From Gammaproteobacteria bacterium (GTDB lineage: Bacteria > Pseudomonadota > Gammaproteobacteria > Burkholderiales > Rhodocyclaceae), in the NCBI GenBank assembly GCA_018828385.1, contig JAHJVE010000021.1, forward strand, positions 1-64,000: DNA of 64,000 nt. Reading direction: 5' to 3'. Within the stretch, counting starts at the first letter, position 1, and every line of letters starts with the position of its first letter. Both the position numbers and the translations under genes were made by a program. Positions 27,513-35,870 of this stretch are shown in pieces. Under the pieces are notes generated by a model, which was not told the origin of the DNA, searched no databases, and saw only the letters and a list, made by a program, of their open reading frames with translations.

Positions 27513-27758
27513 GGACGCCTTTGGGGTCCCCGTGGAAGGAGCTGAGCAACGCAGGCGGGCCGGGGGCCTTCGGCTTGCGTTGTCTGAGCCGAAGGCGAGT
27601 TTAGCAAGCCGCCCGGCCTGCCGAGTAGTGCAAGGAACCCGAAGGGCGCCGCCCCCGGGGTCGCCTTTTCTTTGGCTACTTTCTTTTGGCGAAGCAAAAG
27701 AAAGTACGCCCGCCAGCAAGGCGGAACCCCAAGCCAATTAAAAAAGGAAACCCCCACT

Positions 27759-28886
27759 TCAGGCCACATCCTTATAGCGCCCGTACGTATAGTGCGCCGC
27801 ACATGCCCCCTCCGACGACACCATGCACGACCCCACCGGATTCTCCGGCGTGCACACCGTCCCGAAAATCTTGCAGTCCTGCGGCCGCTTGACCCCGCGC
27901 AGGATCGCCCCGCACTCGCAGGCCTTGTGGTCGGGCACCGAGGCATAACCGAGCGGAAACCGCTTTTCAGCATCAAATTCGGCGAACTGGCTGCGAATGC
28001 GCAAGGCCGAGTAGGGCAGGATGTTCAAGCCGCGCCATTCGAAATTCTTGCGCATCTCGAAGACTTCGGCGACCAGCGCCTGCGCCTTCTTGTTGCCGTC
28101 ACGATCAACGGCCCGCGAGAATTCGTTTTCGACTTCGGCGCGGCCTTCGTTGACCTGGCGGATCAGCATCCTGATCGCCTGCATGACATCAAGCGGCTCG
28201 AAGCCGGCGATGACCACCGGCTTGCGGTATTCCTCGGCGAAGAATTCGTAGGGCCGGCTACCGATGATGGTCGATACGTGGGCCGGTCCGATGAAGCCAT
28301 CGAGCGGCACGGTGCCCCACTGGCGCACTTCCGGCGATTCAAGAATGCTCGAAATCGCCGACGGGGTGAGCACGTGGCAGCACAGCACGGAAAAGTTTTT
28401 CAGGCCGAGGGCAGCGGCCTGCTTGATGGCGACGGCCGTCGGCGGCGTCGTTGTTTCGAAGCCGATGGCGAAGAAGACGACTTGTTTATCCGGATTTTTC
28501 TGCGCCAGCGTCACCGCGTCGGCGCTTGAATACACCATGCGAATGTCGCCGCCACGGGCCTTAGCCTTTAGCAGCGACAGGCTGTCGGAGGCCGGCACGC
28601 GCAGGCAGTCGCCGTAGGTGCATAGCGTGATGCCCTGTTCCAGCGCCAGACGGATGGCCTGATCGACGCGGCCGATGGGCAGCACACAAACCGGGCATCC
28701 CGGGCCGTGGATCATCTTGACGTTGGCCGGCAGCAGGTCGGAAACGCCGTAGCGCGAAATGGCGTGGGTATGACCGCCGCAGAATTCCATGAAATGGTAG
28801 CTGCGCGCCGGGTTCGCCTCGCGGCGGATGGCTTCGGCCAGCCCCTTGGCCACCTCGCCGTCGCGGAATTCGTCGATGTATTTCAT
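27759..28886 (-). CDS. hypD: Hydrogenase maturation protein HypD
   Basis: Iron-sulfur scaffold that, with HypC, assembles Fe(CN)2CO. The 375-residue product begins MKYIDEFRD and has EFCGGHTHAI, GPGCPVCVLP, and C-terminal cysteines for the [4Fe-4S] cluster (HKACECGAI, then FGTVCTPENPVGSCMVSSEGACAA). Its ATG overlaps the hypC stop as TGATG. Downstream lies the large inverted repeat before hypE. Confidence 0.96.
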   Translation of the reverse strand: MKYIDEFRDGEVAKGLAEAIRREANPARSYHFMEFCGGHTHAISRYGVSDLLPANVKMIHGPGCPVCVLPIGRVDQAIRLALEQGITLCTYGDCLRVPASDSLSLLKAKARGGDIRMVYSSADAVTLAQKNPDKQVVFFAIGFETTTPPTAVAIKQAAALGLKNFSVLCCHVLTPSAISSILESPEVRQWGTVPLDGFIGPAHVSTIIGSRPYEFFAEEYRKPVVIAGFEPLDVMQAIRMLIRQVNEGRAEVENEFSRAVDRDGNKKAQALVAEVFEMRKNFEWRGLNILPYSALRIRSQFAEFDAEKRFPLGYASVPDHKACECGAILRGVKRPQDCKIFGTVCTPENPVGSCMVSSEGACAAHYTYGRYKDVA

Positions 28887-29131
28887 CAGTGGATGGTCAG
28901 ATCGTCGCCGGGTGCCAACTCGCCCATTTCAGCAAACAGTTTCAAGGTTTTGGCGGCTTCTTCCGGATCGAGCTTGTTCAGCGCGTAGCCGACATGGACG
29001 ATCACGTAGTCACCGACCACCACGCCCTCGACCAGCGCCAGCGAGATTTCCTTCTTGACCCCGGCCAGATCGACCAGGGCATTATCGTTATCGCGCAGTT
29101 CAACGACTTGCGCGGGAATGGCCAGACACAT
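28886..29131 (-). CDS. hypC: Hydrogenase maturation chaperone HypC
   Basis: Small chaperone of 81 residues that carries the Fe(CN)2CO group with HypD. It starts MCLAIPAQVV, with Cys2 as the Fe ligand and the family's M-C-[LI]-A-[IV]-P signature. A GAGGAG ribosome site precedes the ATG. A second member of the family, HupF, is encoded at 36.3-36.6 kb for the large-subunit-specific role. Confidence 0.96.
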   Translation of the reverse strand: MCLAIPAQVVELRDNDNALVDLAGVKKEISLALVEGVVVGDYVIVHVGYALNKLDPEEAAKTLKLFAEMGELAPGDDLTIH

Positions 29132-29160
29132 GACGGCTCCTCAAACTCTCAAAATGCGAT

Positions 29161-29643
29161 TCATCGCCGGCCGCTCAGGGCGCGCAGAAAGCCGCGCCGG
29201 CTGACCGGCTGGCGCGGTTCATCGCCAACCACGGCAACAGGGGCGCCAAGACCGAGCGCCAAACGGGCATCGCCGACGAGAAGGCGGGCCGCCGCCATGC
29301 CCAGCACCTGGCTGATCGGCTGCACGAGATCGACGTACTGATAGTCGCCAAGTTCCGAATCGTGGGCCGCGACGAAGCGCCAGTCCATGCTCCCGAGGGC
29401 CAGGTAGCGCTGCTGCCCAAGCGGTATGTCACCCCACAGTTCGCCGCCCCCGGGCAGGAGAAAAATGCGGACAAAACCGGGGGCAATCCCGCCGGCCAGC
29501 CAGTCGCCACGTTCCTTAACGCACCAGCAAACCTCGGCCGTCAGCGCCGGATTGACCGGCAAGCCTTCGGACATCGCTGAGCAGCGCTGCATCAGCGCAC
29601 TGGCCGGATCAAACTGCCACGAAGTCGGCGCTTTATCGCTCAA
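29161..29643 (-). CDS. Second HupJ/HybE-like hydrogenase assembly protein
   Basis: The 160-residue product lies between hypF and hypC. It shares with HupJ at 34.3-34.8 kb a pattern of LPVNPAL..EV, GDWLAGGIAP, a Leu-rich LLPGGG turn, DWRF..A...LGDY, and a C-terminal SRRGFLRALSGRR tail (HupJ: SRRAFLGLGR). I therefore read it as a divergent HybE-family paralogue, which in that family assists large/small subunit maturation. It begins with TTG at 29643, overlapping the hypF stop and preceded by AAGGA. The paralogy is judged by eye. Confidence 0.65.
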   Translation of the reverse strand: MSDKAPTSWQFDPASALMQRCSAMSEGLPVNPALTAEVCWCVKERGDWLAGGIAPGFVRIFLLPGGGELWGDIPLGQQRYLALGSMDWRFVAAHDSELGDYQYVDLVQPISQVLGMAAARLLVGDARLALGLGAPVAVVGDEPRQPVSRRGFLRALSGRR

Positions 29644-31991
29644 GACATTTCCTTTGTCGAAACCCGTTCCGACCGATTTTCGCCGCTGGCCTGCTGGTCG
29701 GCAAGCACCAGACAGCGGGCGATCCAGGCCTGTCCGAGAGCCAGACCGCCATCGTTGGGCGGCACCTGGCGGGCTTCGAGGAGCTCGATGCCGGCGGCGT
29801 CGAAATGGCTGCGCAGCGCCGTCATGAGCACGGAATTCATGGCGCAGCCGCCGCCGATGGCGATTTTAGTGCCTTTCAATTTTGGGCTTTTTTTCCGGTT
29901 GACCGTAGCAATCGCCCAATCGGCCAAACCAGCCGCCACGGTGGCGTGAAACAGCGCCGCGCCGTGGGCGGTGTCGTCCTTGCAGCCCATGAGGGGCGAC
30001 AACATCGGCGAAAAATCGAGGATTGCGCCGTCTTCGGGCAAGGCATAGCCACCGGGCAAAGGATCGACCGGACCAAATTTAGCCGCCAGTCCTTCGAGTT
30101 CCATCGCCGCCTGACCCTCGAAATGCATGAGGTCGCGCACGCCGAGCAGGCCGGCGGCGGCATCGAACCAGCGGCCGAGGCTGGTCGTCGGCGGGCAGCG
30201 CAGATTGCGGGCGAGCATGGTGAGCAGCGGGCCGGGATCGCGGCTCGGGTAATACTGCTTGATCCAGCCGCCGACACGGTAGCCGAAGCCGGCGCCATGC
30301 AGGGCCGAGACGGCCATGCGCCACGGTTCTTTGGCGGCGCGGTCGCCGCCGGGCATGGCCAGCGGGCTGAGGTGGCCGAGGCGTTCGCAATGAGCGCCAT
30401 CGAGGTAGAGCAGCTCGCCGCCCCAGGCGCCACCATCCGGGCCGAGGCCGACGCCATCAAGCGCCAGGCCGATAAGCGGCTCGTTGACACCATGTTCGGC
30501 GCAGATGGCGGCGATATGGGCGTGATGATGGCCGATGGCGATGGACGGAATGCCGAGCTTTTCGGCCAGGCGGACGGCCAGATGCGTCGACGGGAAATCG
30601 GGGTGGAGGTCGTGGGCGACGAAGTCTGGCCAGACATCGAGGATGGCCAGCAGATGATCGACCGTTTCTTCGAGGAAACCGATGGCCGCCGCATTGTCGA
30701 GGCCGCCGATGTGCTGCGACAGGAAGGCTTCGCGGCCTTTCATGAGGCAGATCGTGTTCTTCAGGTAGCCGCCGAGCGCCAGCACGGTCGGGCCGTCGTC
30801 GGCCAACGCAATCGGCACCGGCACGTAACCACGGGCGCGGCGGATGAAGGCAGGGCCGGCGCGAACCACGGAATCGTCGCAACGGATGACGATGTCGCGG
30901 TCGTGCACGAGGTAGGCATCGGCGATGCCGTTCAGGCGCTCGAGCGCTTCGTCATTGGCGATGACCAGCGGTTCGCCATGCGGGTTGGCGCTGGTCATGA
31001 CGAGGAGCAAATCGCTGGTTTGCGTCAGCCAGTCGGTGCCGGCCGGACGGCCAGCCGCTTCGTGCCAGAGCAGGAGGTGAAGCGGTGTCGCCGGGACCAT
31101 GACGCCAAGCCAGGCAAGGCCGGGCGCGATGCCCTTCAGCTCGGCACCGCCCTTGGGGCAGAGGACGATGGGCGCAGCGATGCTTTCGAGCAGCGCCAGT
31201 TCGTCCGCGCCAATCCGCGCAAAATCGGCCAGCGAAGCGGCATTGAGGCCCATCACGGCGAAGGGCTTTTCCTCTCGCTGTTTGCGTTCGCGCAGTTCGG
31301 CGACGGCCGCTGCATTGCGCGCATCGCAGGCGAGGTGGAAACCGCCGAGGCCCTTGATGGCGACGATTTTCCCGTCGCGCAGCAGGCGCAGGGTTTCAGC
31401 AATGGGATCGCCGGCCAGTGGCTGACCGTCGTCGGAAAGCAGGCGCAGTTGCGGGCCGCAATCGGGGCAGCAGGTGGTTTCGGCATGGAAGCGGCGGTCA
31501 GCCGGGGCGAGGTATTCGTCGCCGCACGGCGCGCACAAAGGAAAGGCGGCGAGACTCGTTTGCGCCCGGTCGTAGGGAATTCCACGACTGACCGTGTAGC
31601 GCGGGCCGCAGTGCGTGCAGGTCGTGAAGGCGTAGCGCCAGCGGCGGTTGGTCGGGTCGCAGATTTCGGCGATGCACTCGGGGCAGATGGCGGCATCGGG
31701 GCCGATGGCTGTCTTCACCTCGCCCGGCTCGCTGTCGAGGATCACGAAGCCTTCGCAGCTCACCTCGGCCGCTTCGTCCTCGATGCTGTCGATGCGCGCC
31801 AGACGCGGCGCCTCCAGCGGCAAACGGGATTTGAAAATTGGCCAATTTTTCCCGTTGACCGTAGCAATCACCCCGGCGCCGTCGTTGCGCACCCAGCCGG
31901 TCAGGCCGAGTTCATTGGCCAGCCGCCAAACATAGGGCCGAAAGCCGACGCCCTGGACCAGACCGCGAATGCGGAACAGGCGGCCGGTCAT
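29640..31991 (-). CDS. hypF: Carbamoyltransferase HypF
   Basis: Transfers the carbamoyl group of carbamoyl phosphate to HypE, the source of the cyanide ligands. The 783-residue product has an acylphosphatase domain (~1-90, GLVQGVGFRPYVWRLA). Zinc-finger cysteines lie at ~105-180 (CPECIAEI, CTHCGPRY, CAPCGDEY, CPDCGPQL), then a YrdC-like domain (~200-390) and a Kae1-like domain with HHHAHIAAI. Two full dispersed-repeat copies are embedded in frame, read as IATVNGKN in the acylphosphatase domain and IATVNRKKSPKLK near the C terminus. It overlaps the downstream HupJ-like gene by four bases. Confidence 0.95.
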   Translation of the reverse strand: MTGRLFRIRGLVQGVGFRPYVWRLANELGLTGWVRNDGAGVIATVNGKNWPIFKSRLPLEAPRLARIDSIEDEAAEVSCEGFVILDSEPGEVKTAIGPDAAICPECIAEICDPTNRRWRYAFTTCTHCGPRYTVSRGIPYDRAQTSLAAFPLCAPCGDEYLAPADRRFHAETTCCPDCGPQLRLLSDDGQPLAGDPIAETLRLLRDGKIVAIKGLGGFHLACDARNAAAVAELRERKQREEKPFAVMGLNAASLADFARIGADELALLESIAAPIVLCPKGGAELKGIAPGLAWLGVMVPATPLHLLLWHEAAGRPAGTDWLTQTSDLLLVMTSANPHGEPLVIANDEALERLNGIADAYLVHDRDIVIRCDDSVVRAGPAFIRRARGYVPVPIALADDGPTVLALGGYLKNTICLMKGREAFLSQHIGGLDNAAAIGFLEETVDHLLAILDVWPDFVAHDLHPDFPSTHLAVRLAEKLGIPSIAIGHHHAHIAAICAEHGVNEPLIGLALDGVGLGPDGGAWGGELLYLDGAHCERLGHLSPLAMPGGDRAAKEPWRMAVSALHGAGFGYRVGGWIKQYYPSRDPGPLLTMLARNLRCPPTTSLGRWFDAAAGLLGVRDLMHFEGQAAMELEGLAAKFGPVDPLPGGYALPEDGAILDFSPMLSPLMGCKDDTAHGAALFHATVAAGLADWAIATVNRKKSPKLKGTKIAIGGGCAMNSVLMTALRSHFDAAGIELLEARQVPPNDGGLALGQAWIARCLVLADQQASGENRSERVSTKEMS
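29874..29912 (-). repeat. Dispersed 38-bp repeat, copy 12 (3' part of hypF)
   Basis: ATTGCTACGGTCAACCGG, A-tract, AGCCCAAAA, TTGAAA. Full length, sense, read as IATVNRKKSPKLK. Confidence 0.9.
31830..31868 (-). repeat. Dispersed 38-bp repeat, copy 13 (5' part of hypF)
   Basis: ATTGCTACGGTCAACGGG, A-tract, TGGCCAATTTTCAAA. Full length, sense, read as IATVNGKNWP. Confidence 0.9.
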
Positions 31992-31998
31992 TGCCGGC

Positions 31999-33060
31999 TT
32001 ACTTTGCCGCCAACTGGCGTTCCAGCTCGGCCACCCGGCGTTTAAGCGCGTCGACGGATCCCGAGCGCAGGCTGCGCTGGGCGTCCAGCCCGGCCGCGAT
32101 CCAGCCGAGCCAGCCGCTCATGCCTTCGCCGCTGGTCGCCGAGACACGGAAAATGACGAGATCCGGATTGACCCGGCGGGCGTTGGCTTCGGCCAGATCG
32201 GCGTCGAATTCGAGGTAGGGCAGCAGGTCGACCTTGTTGAGCAGCATGACGTCGGCCGCGGCGAACATGTCGGGGTATTTGAGCGGCTTGTCTTCGCCTT
32301 CGGTGACCGAGAGGATGGCGACTTTGTGGTGTTCGCCAAGATCGAAGGCGGCGGGGCAGACGAGGTTGCCGACGTTTTCGATGAGGAACAGCGATTCGTC
32401 GGCCGGTTGCAGGCGCTGCATGGCGTGGCCGACCATGTGACCGTCGAGGTGGCAGCCCTTGCCGGTGTTGATCTGCAGCGCCTGAACACCGGTGGCGCGG
32501 ATGCGCTCGGCGTCGTTGGAGGTCTGCTGGTCGCCTTCGACAACGCTGATGGCAACCTTGTCTTTCAACAGTTCGATGGTCTTGCAGAGCAGCGTGGTCT
32601 TGCCCGAGCCGGGGCTGGAAACGAGATTGAGCGCGAAGATGCCGCGCTCGTCGAAGTTCTGTCGGTTGGCCGCGGCGTAGGTGTTGTTCTTCGACAGGAT
32701 GTCCTGCTCGATCTGCACCATGCGGGCCTGCGACATGCCCGGCACATGAGCGCGGGCCGGGCCGGTGCCGTAGTCGAGATCGCCGGCGACGCCGTGTTCG
32801 TGGTGATGATGCTCGTCGCCATGGCTGTGGGCGTGTTCGCCGGAATGGACGTGGTCGTGGCTGTGTTCGCTGCCGTCGCCGTGGTGATGGCTGTGCGCAT
32901 GCGCGCCGACTGGCGCGGCGGCATGGCTGTGGGCGTGATCGTGGTCATGTCCGTGATCGTGGGTGTGGGTATGCACCGTGCCGTCCTCGTGGACGTGCGT
33001 ATGTTCGTGCTCACCTTCGATCTTCGTTTCCCCTGCACCACAGCCGCAAACCGTACACAT
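31999..33060 (-). CDS. hypB: Hydrogenase nickel incorporation GTPase HypB with poly-His region
   Basis: GTP-dependent nickel insertion into the large subunit, with HypA. The 353-residue product starts MCTVCGCG, the high-affinity nickel site of some HypB proteins. About 30 histidines follow within residues ~17-90, a nickel-storage region found in the 'nickelin' type. The GTPase domain has [11 protein letters not shown] (P-loop), [15 protein letters not shown] and LNKVDLLPY (NKxD). A CAGGAG ribosome site is present. Long His region and NikR nearby both point to tight nickel handling. Confidence 0.96.
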   Translation of the reverse strand: MCTVCGCGAGETKIEGEHEHTHVHEDGTVHTHTHDHGHDHDHAHSHAAAPVGAHAHSHHHGDGSEHSHDHVHSGEHAHSHGDEHHHHEHGVAGDLDYGTGPARAHVPGMSQARMVQIEQDILSKNNTYAAANRQNFDERGIFALNLVSSPGSGKTTLLCKTIELLKDKVAISVVEGDQQTSNDAERIRATGVQALQINTGKGCHLDGHMVGHAMQRLQPADESLFLIENVGNLVCPAAFDLGEHHKVAILSVTEGEDKPLKYPDMFAAADVMLLNKVDLLPYLEFDADLAEANARRVNPDLVIFRVSATSGEGMSGWLGWIAAGLDAQRSLRSGSVDALKRRVAELERQLAAK

Positions 33061-33073
33061 ATCCGTCTCCTGA

Positions 33074-33415
33074 TTACTCGATTTCTATTTCCTTGACCCG
33101 CATTTCCGTGCCGCCGGTGGCCTGCACCTGGTGGCTGCCGCATTTCGGGCAGGCGCCGTAGAGTTCCTGCATCGGCACCGTTTCGGCACACAGCATGCAC
33201 CAGCCGGCGCCCGGCACATTAACAATCTCCAGCGCGGCGCCCTGGGCGATGCTGCCGTGGGTCACCGCCTCGAAACAGAACTTGATCGCCTCTGGCTCGA
33301 CCGACGACATGCGGCCGATTTCCAGTACGACCAGTTTTACCCGCCTGGCGTTCTCGCGCTTTGCCGTGTCTTCAACAATTTGCATGACGCCTTCGGCCAG
33401 CGACATTTCATGCAT
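33074..33415 (-). CDS. hypA: Hydrogenase nickel incorporation protein HypA
   Basis: Zinc-stabilised nickel chaperone, 113 residues. It starts MHEMSLAEG, where His2 and Glu3 belong to the nickel site, and has the zinc pair CMLC...CPKC near residues 74-92. The open frame extends to 33433 but the conserved start is 33415, overlapping the hupK stop region by 8 bases. It is followed at 13 bases by hypB. Confidence 0.96.
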   Translation of the reverse strand: MHEMSLAEGVMQIVEDTAKRENARRVKLVVLEIGRMSSVEPEAIKFCFEAVTHGSIAQGAALEIVNVPGAGWCMLCAETVPMQELYGACPKCGSHQVQATGGTEMRVKEIEIE

Positions 33416-34337
33416 CGACCACCTCCGTGACATGGGGCAGACAGGGATCGAGCGCCAGGATGGCCCGGTTCAAGCCTTGCCTGGCCTGATCGAGCGAGGC
33501 AAAGCGGAGATTACCCAACAGCGATGACAGGGCCGTGGCATCGGCAAAAAAACCGTCGGTCGGCGCCTGCACGCGATAGTTGGCAACCTTGCCCTCAACC
33601 ACATGCACGGCATGGGTCAGCACGCCGCGCGCCGTCATGGTTTGCCCGACGCCCCAGCCGTCCTCGCCGGCACTGGCCACCGGAAACGGCGTGCCGCCGG
33701 CCAGGGCATCGACGGCCGCCAGCGTTTCGGCCAGACGCGCCAGAAAAACCGCGCGAATCGAGGTCGGCACGGGCAGCGCCGGCATTTGCGCCGAGGTGCC
33801 CTGCCAGTAATCCAGCCAGGCCTGCGGGGCGAGCGGCGCGGCGGCCGGAATCTCCAGATCGCCATCATCCGGCGCCACTTCGTCGGTGCTACGGTCAACC
33901 AGCATTTCGAGGCATTTTTCAGCCATCGGGCGCAGGCTTTGGTGCAATAAATTCTGCGTCACCGCCAGACAATCGCCGCCCTGCCGCGCGTTGCGCCAGG
34001 CGATGAAGGCTTCTTTTCCCGGGCGCAGGCCGAGCGCTGGCGGCCAGTCGAGCAGCAGGCGCCAGAAATTTTCATGCAGCACTTCCAGCCACAGTTCGGT
34101 GCTATCGAAAGCCCGCGGCGCCTCGCCCAGCGCGGCCGTCACGGCGGCCTCGGCGGCCGTCCGCTGGGCATGGGCGCACAACGTGAACAAATAGGGCACG
34201 GTTTTGGTCACCGCATCGGGCAACTGGCCGATGAACAGGCGGGTGACCGGCGGGCGCGTCAGGGTGACACGAATGTCGTGCAAGGCGCGCTCCCGGAAAA
34301 GCGCCTTGACGGTAAGCAGGCCGGCGCTGCTGCTCAT
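33408..34337 (-). CDS. hupK: Hydrogenase assembly protein HupK/HoxV
   Basis: The 309-residue product is a degenerate relative of the large subunit, found only with aerobic hydrogenases, and is thought to act as a scaffold for the Fe(CN)2CO centre. The C-terminal LDPCLPHVTEV is a remnant of the large-subunit DPCxxC motif. It retains one Cys of the pair. The ATG overlaps the hupJ stop (ATGA). A partial repeat element is present in the middle (LVDRST). Confidence 0.88.
   Translation of the reverse strand: MSSSAGLLTVKALFRERALHDIRVTLTRPPVTRLFIGQLPDAVTKTVPYLFTLCAHAQRTAAEAAVTAALGEAPRAFDSTELWLEVLHENFWRLLLDWPPALGLRPGKEAFIAWRNARQGGDCLAVTQNLLHQSLRPMAEKCLEMLVDRSTDEVAPDDGDLEIPAAAPLAPQAWLDYWQGTSAQMPALPVPTSIRAVFLARLAETLAAVDALAGGTPFPVASAGEDGWGVGQTMTARGVLTHAVHVVEGKVANYRVQAPTDGFFADATALSSLLGNLRFASLDQARQGLNRAILALDPCLPHVTEVVDA
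33887..33919 (+). repeat. Dispersed repeat, partial copy 14 (inside hupK)
   Basis: TGCTACGGTCAACC core, weak later tracts. Antisense, read as VDRST. Confidence 0.5.
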
Positions 34338-34801
34338 CGCCCCAATCCGAGAAAGGCCCGACGACTCGTCGCCTTGGCCGCCGGCGGCTCGGCCAGCGGA
34401 TCGGCGAACAGGGCATGGGCAGCGGCCAGCGCGGTCAGGCGGGCCGCCTCGTGGCTTTCAAACTCAAGCGCCGGCGAGAACAGCGAACAGAGGTGGTAGA
34501 TGCCGATGCTGTCTTCCTCGGCCACGGTGAATTCATAGTCGCCAGAGGGAAAATGCCAGTCGTGCTTGGCGCAGGCAGCCAGCGCCGGCCAGCCTTCAAG
34601 TTGGCCGGGCAGACAGAGCAGATTGATCGCCCACGGCGTGATCATGGCGCCAGCCCAATGGCCATCCGGCCGCCGCTGAAAACCGACGGCCTCGACTTGC
34701 AGGTTCGGGTTGCAGATCGGCACATCGTTCATCCGGGTCCGGGCGATGCTGGCGAAAGCGGCGACCAGTTCGGGCGACGGGTCGGTCGTCCAAGGCTTCA
34801 C
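34334..34801 (-). CDS. hupJ: Hydrogenase assembly chaperone HupJ (HybE/HoxT family)
   Basis: The 155-residue product carries the family landmarks: MNDVPICNPNLQVEAVGF, a GAMITPWAINLLCLPG segment and a C-terminal SRRAFLGLGR. Members help assemble the small and large subunits. I chose the GTG at 34801, which overlaps the hupI stop (GTGA), over an ATG at 34849. A divergent relative lies at 29.2-29.6 kb. Confidence 0.85.
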   Translation of the reverse strand: MKPWTTDPSPELVAAFASIARTRMNDVPICNPNLQVEAVGFQRRPDGHWAGAMITPWAINLLCLPGQLEGWPALAACAKHDWHFPSGDYEFTVAEEDSIGIYHLCSLFSPALEFESHEAARLTALAAAHALFADPLAEPPAAKATSRRAFLGLGR

Positions 34802-34995
34802 TCTGTCACCATGAACTTGTGTTTGGGCGCGTCGCAGCCGGGGCAACACCAGTCATCAGGCAAATCGGCGAAGGCGACGCCGGGCGGAATGCCGCGCACG
34901 TCGTCACCCTGCTCCGGATCATAGACCCACCAGCAGATGCCGCACTCCAGCCGGTCGCCCGGCTGGACATTGAGAAACGAACCTTCGAAGCGCAT
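34798..34995 (-). CDS. hupI: Rubredoxin HupI/HoxR
   Basis: One-iron rubredoxin of 65 residues with CGICWWVYDP and CCPGCDAPKHKF, the two Cys pairs that hold the iron. HoxR-type rubredoxins occur with oxygen-tolerant hydrogenases and support Fe-S cluster maturation of the small subunit in air. It lies 11 bases after hupH and overlaps hupJ. No purine-rich ribosome site was seen. Confidence 0.92.
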   Translation of the reverse strand: MRFEGSFLNVQPGDRLECGICWWVYDPEQGDDVRGIPPGVAFADLPDDWCCPGCDAPKHKFMVTE

Positions 34996-35006
34996 GAAGG
35001 AGGAGG

Positions 35007-35870
35007 TTAGACCGGCTCCACCATCATGTCGAGGTATTCGCGCAGGCGCTCGACGGAATCGGTGAAATCCTCGTCGGCGGCCAGCGCCACTTCGGGCATG
35101 CCGATGACTTCGATGGAGTTGAGGATCAGCGCATCCATGCTGTTGAAGTACTGCACCCACCAGACGTTTTTGAGCCGCGTGCTGGTGATCCGGCAGTTGC
35201 CGTAGCCGCGCGACAGGATCGACACTTCGCGGTGGCCAAGCCAGCCGTAGAGCGTGTCGAGGTCGGCATCGCTGACCGGCAAAAGGGTCAGGTTGATGAT
35301 ATGCGCCGCGTCGCCGGGTTTCCATGTCGCGGCCTGCATGCGGATTTCTTCGACCAGGGCCTGGGCGTTCATGCAGCCGACCGGATAGTCGGGCGGCGGC
35401 AGATCGGCGGTCGCCGTGGCCAGCATGGTGTCGGTCAGGGGCGCCGGAATGGCGCCGGTTTCGAGGCGGTCGACCACCATCGCGCCGTCATCGGCCACCT
35501 GCAGGACGCGCCAGATGCCGGAGAATGCCGTTTCCTGCACGCGCCAGTGTTGCGGCGCCGTGGTGAAGGCACTGACTTCGCCGAAGCCCATCGACTGGTT
35601 GATGACGTCGCGCATCGTGGCGTCGAGATCGCGCAGATTGAGCGTGGCGCCGCCGGCAAAGCCGACTTTCTCGGCTTCGTCGACATAGGCGCCGAGCAGG
35701 CTGGCCGCCCGATTGACCACCTCGGGCGCGACGTTATCGGGCAGGCGCGGCTGCGAGAAGGTTTCCATGCCTTTCGGCATCGGCAGGTAGTCCGGCGCTT
35801 CATCGCCCTGCGAGCCGGGGCCCATGGCGACGACGGAAATCGGGAAGGGACGCATCGTGGACGGGTTCAT
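35007..35870 (-). CDS. hupH: Hydrogenase expression/maturation protein HupH (HyaF/HoxQ family)
   Basis: The 287-residue soluble product matches HupH: N-terminal RPFPISVVAMGPGSQ and C-terminal RGYGNCRITSTRLKNVWWVQYFNSMDALILNSIEV. Family members bind the small-subunit precursor and aid Fe-S assembly. Its ATG overlaps the hupG stop (ATGA). Nothing unusual was seen. Confidence 0.9.
   Translation of the reverse strand: MNPSTMRPFPISVVAMGPGSQGDEAPDYLPMPKGMETFSQPRLPDNVAPEVVNRAASLLGAYVDEAEKVGFAGGATLNLRDLDATMRDVINQSMGFGEVSAFTTAPQHWRVQETAFSGIWRVLQVADDGAMVVDRLETGAIPAPLTDTMLATATADLPPPDYPVGCMNAQALVEEIRMQAATWKPGDAAHIINLTLLPVSDADLDTLYGWLGHREVSILSRGYGNCRITSTRLKNVWWVQYFNSMDALILNSIEVIGMPEVALAADEDFTDSVERLREYLDMMVEPV

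Larger units (their letters stand above)
27204..27714. repeat. Large imperfect inverted repeat between hypD and hypE
   Basis: The left arm (~27204-27405) and right arm (~27530-27714) are inverted copies. Both start or end with GCGGGCGTACTTTC or its complement, and each carries its own perfect hairpin near the outer end: TACTTTCTTCTTG/CAAGAAGAAAGTA on the left and TACTTTCTTTTG/CAAAAGAAAGTA on the right. Inner parts also pair (CCTGCGTTGCTC with GAGCAACGCAGG). Similar elements ('TACTTTCTTTTGCTTCGCC'-type) are known to me as multicopy repeats in proteobacterial genomes. Confidence 0.8.
27162..27758. other. Non-coding gap between hypD and hypE
   Basis: This 597-base stretch holds no convincing gene. 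It consists of a roughly 510-bp inverted repeat with two dispersed-repeat copies at its centre. Open frames crossing it have no ribosome sites and follow the repeat arms. Confidence 0.8.

Noticed and set aside
27197-27741. Open frames within the hypD-hypE gap
   Set aside because: They follow the repeat arms, lack ribosome sites and give low-complexity products.
29805-32045. A 746-residue open frame on the plus strand opposite hypF
   Set aside because: Shadow of hypF caused by high GC at third codon positions; no ribosome site and no recognisable motif. The same applies to long antisense frames at 1277-2677, 5828-6991, 7202-8038, 7935-9719, 18366-19622, 22579-24132 and 59365-60909.
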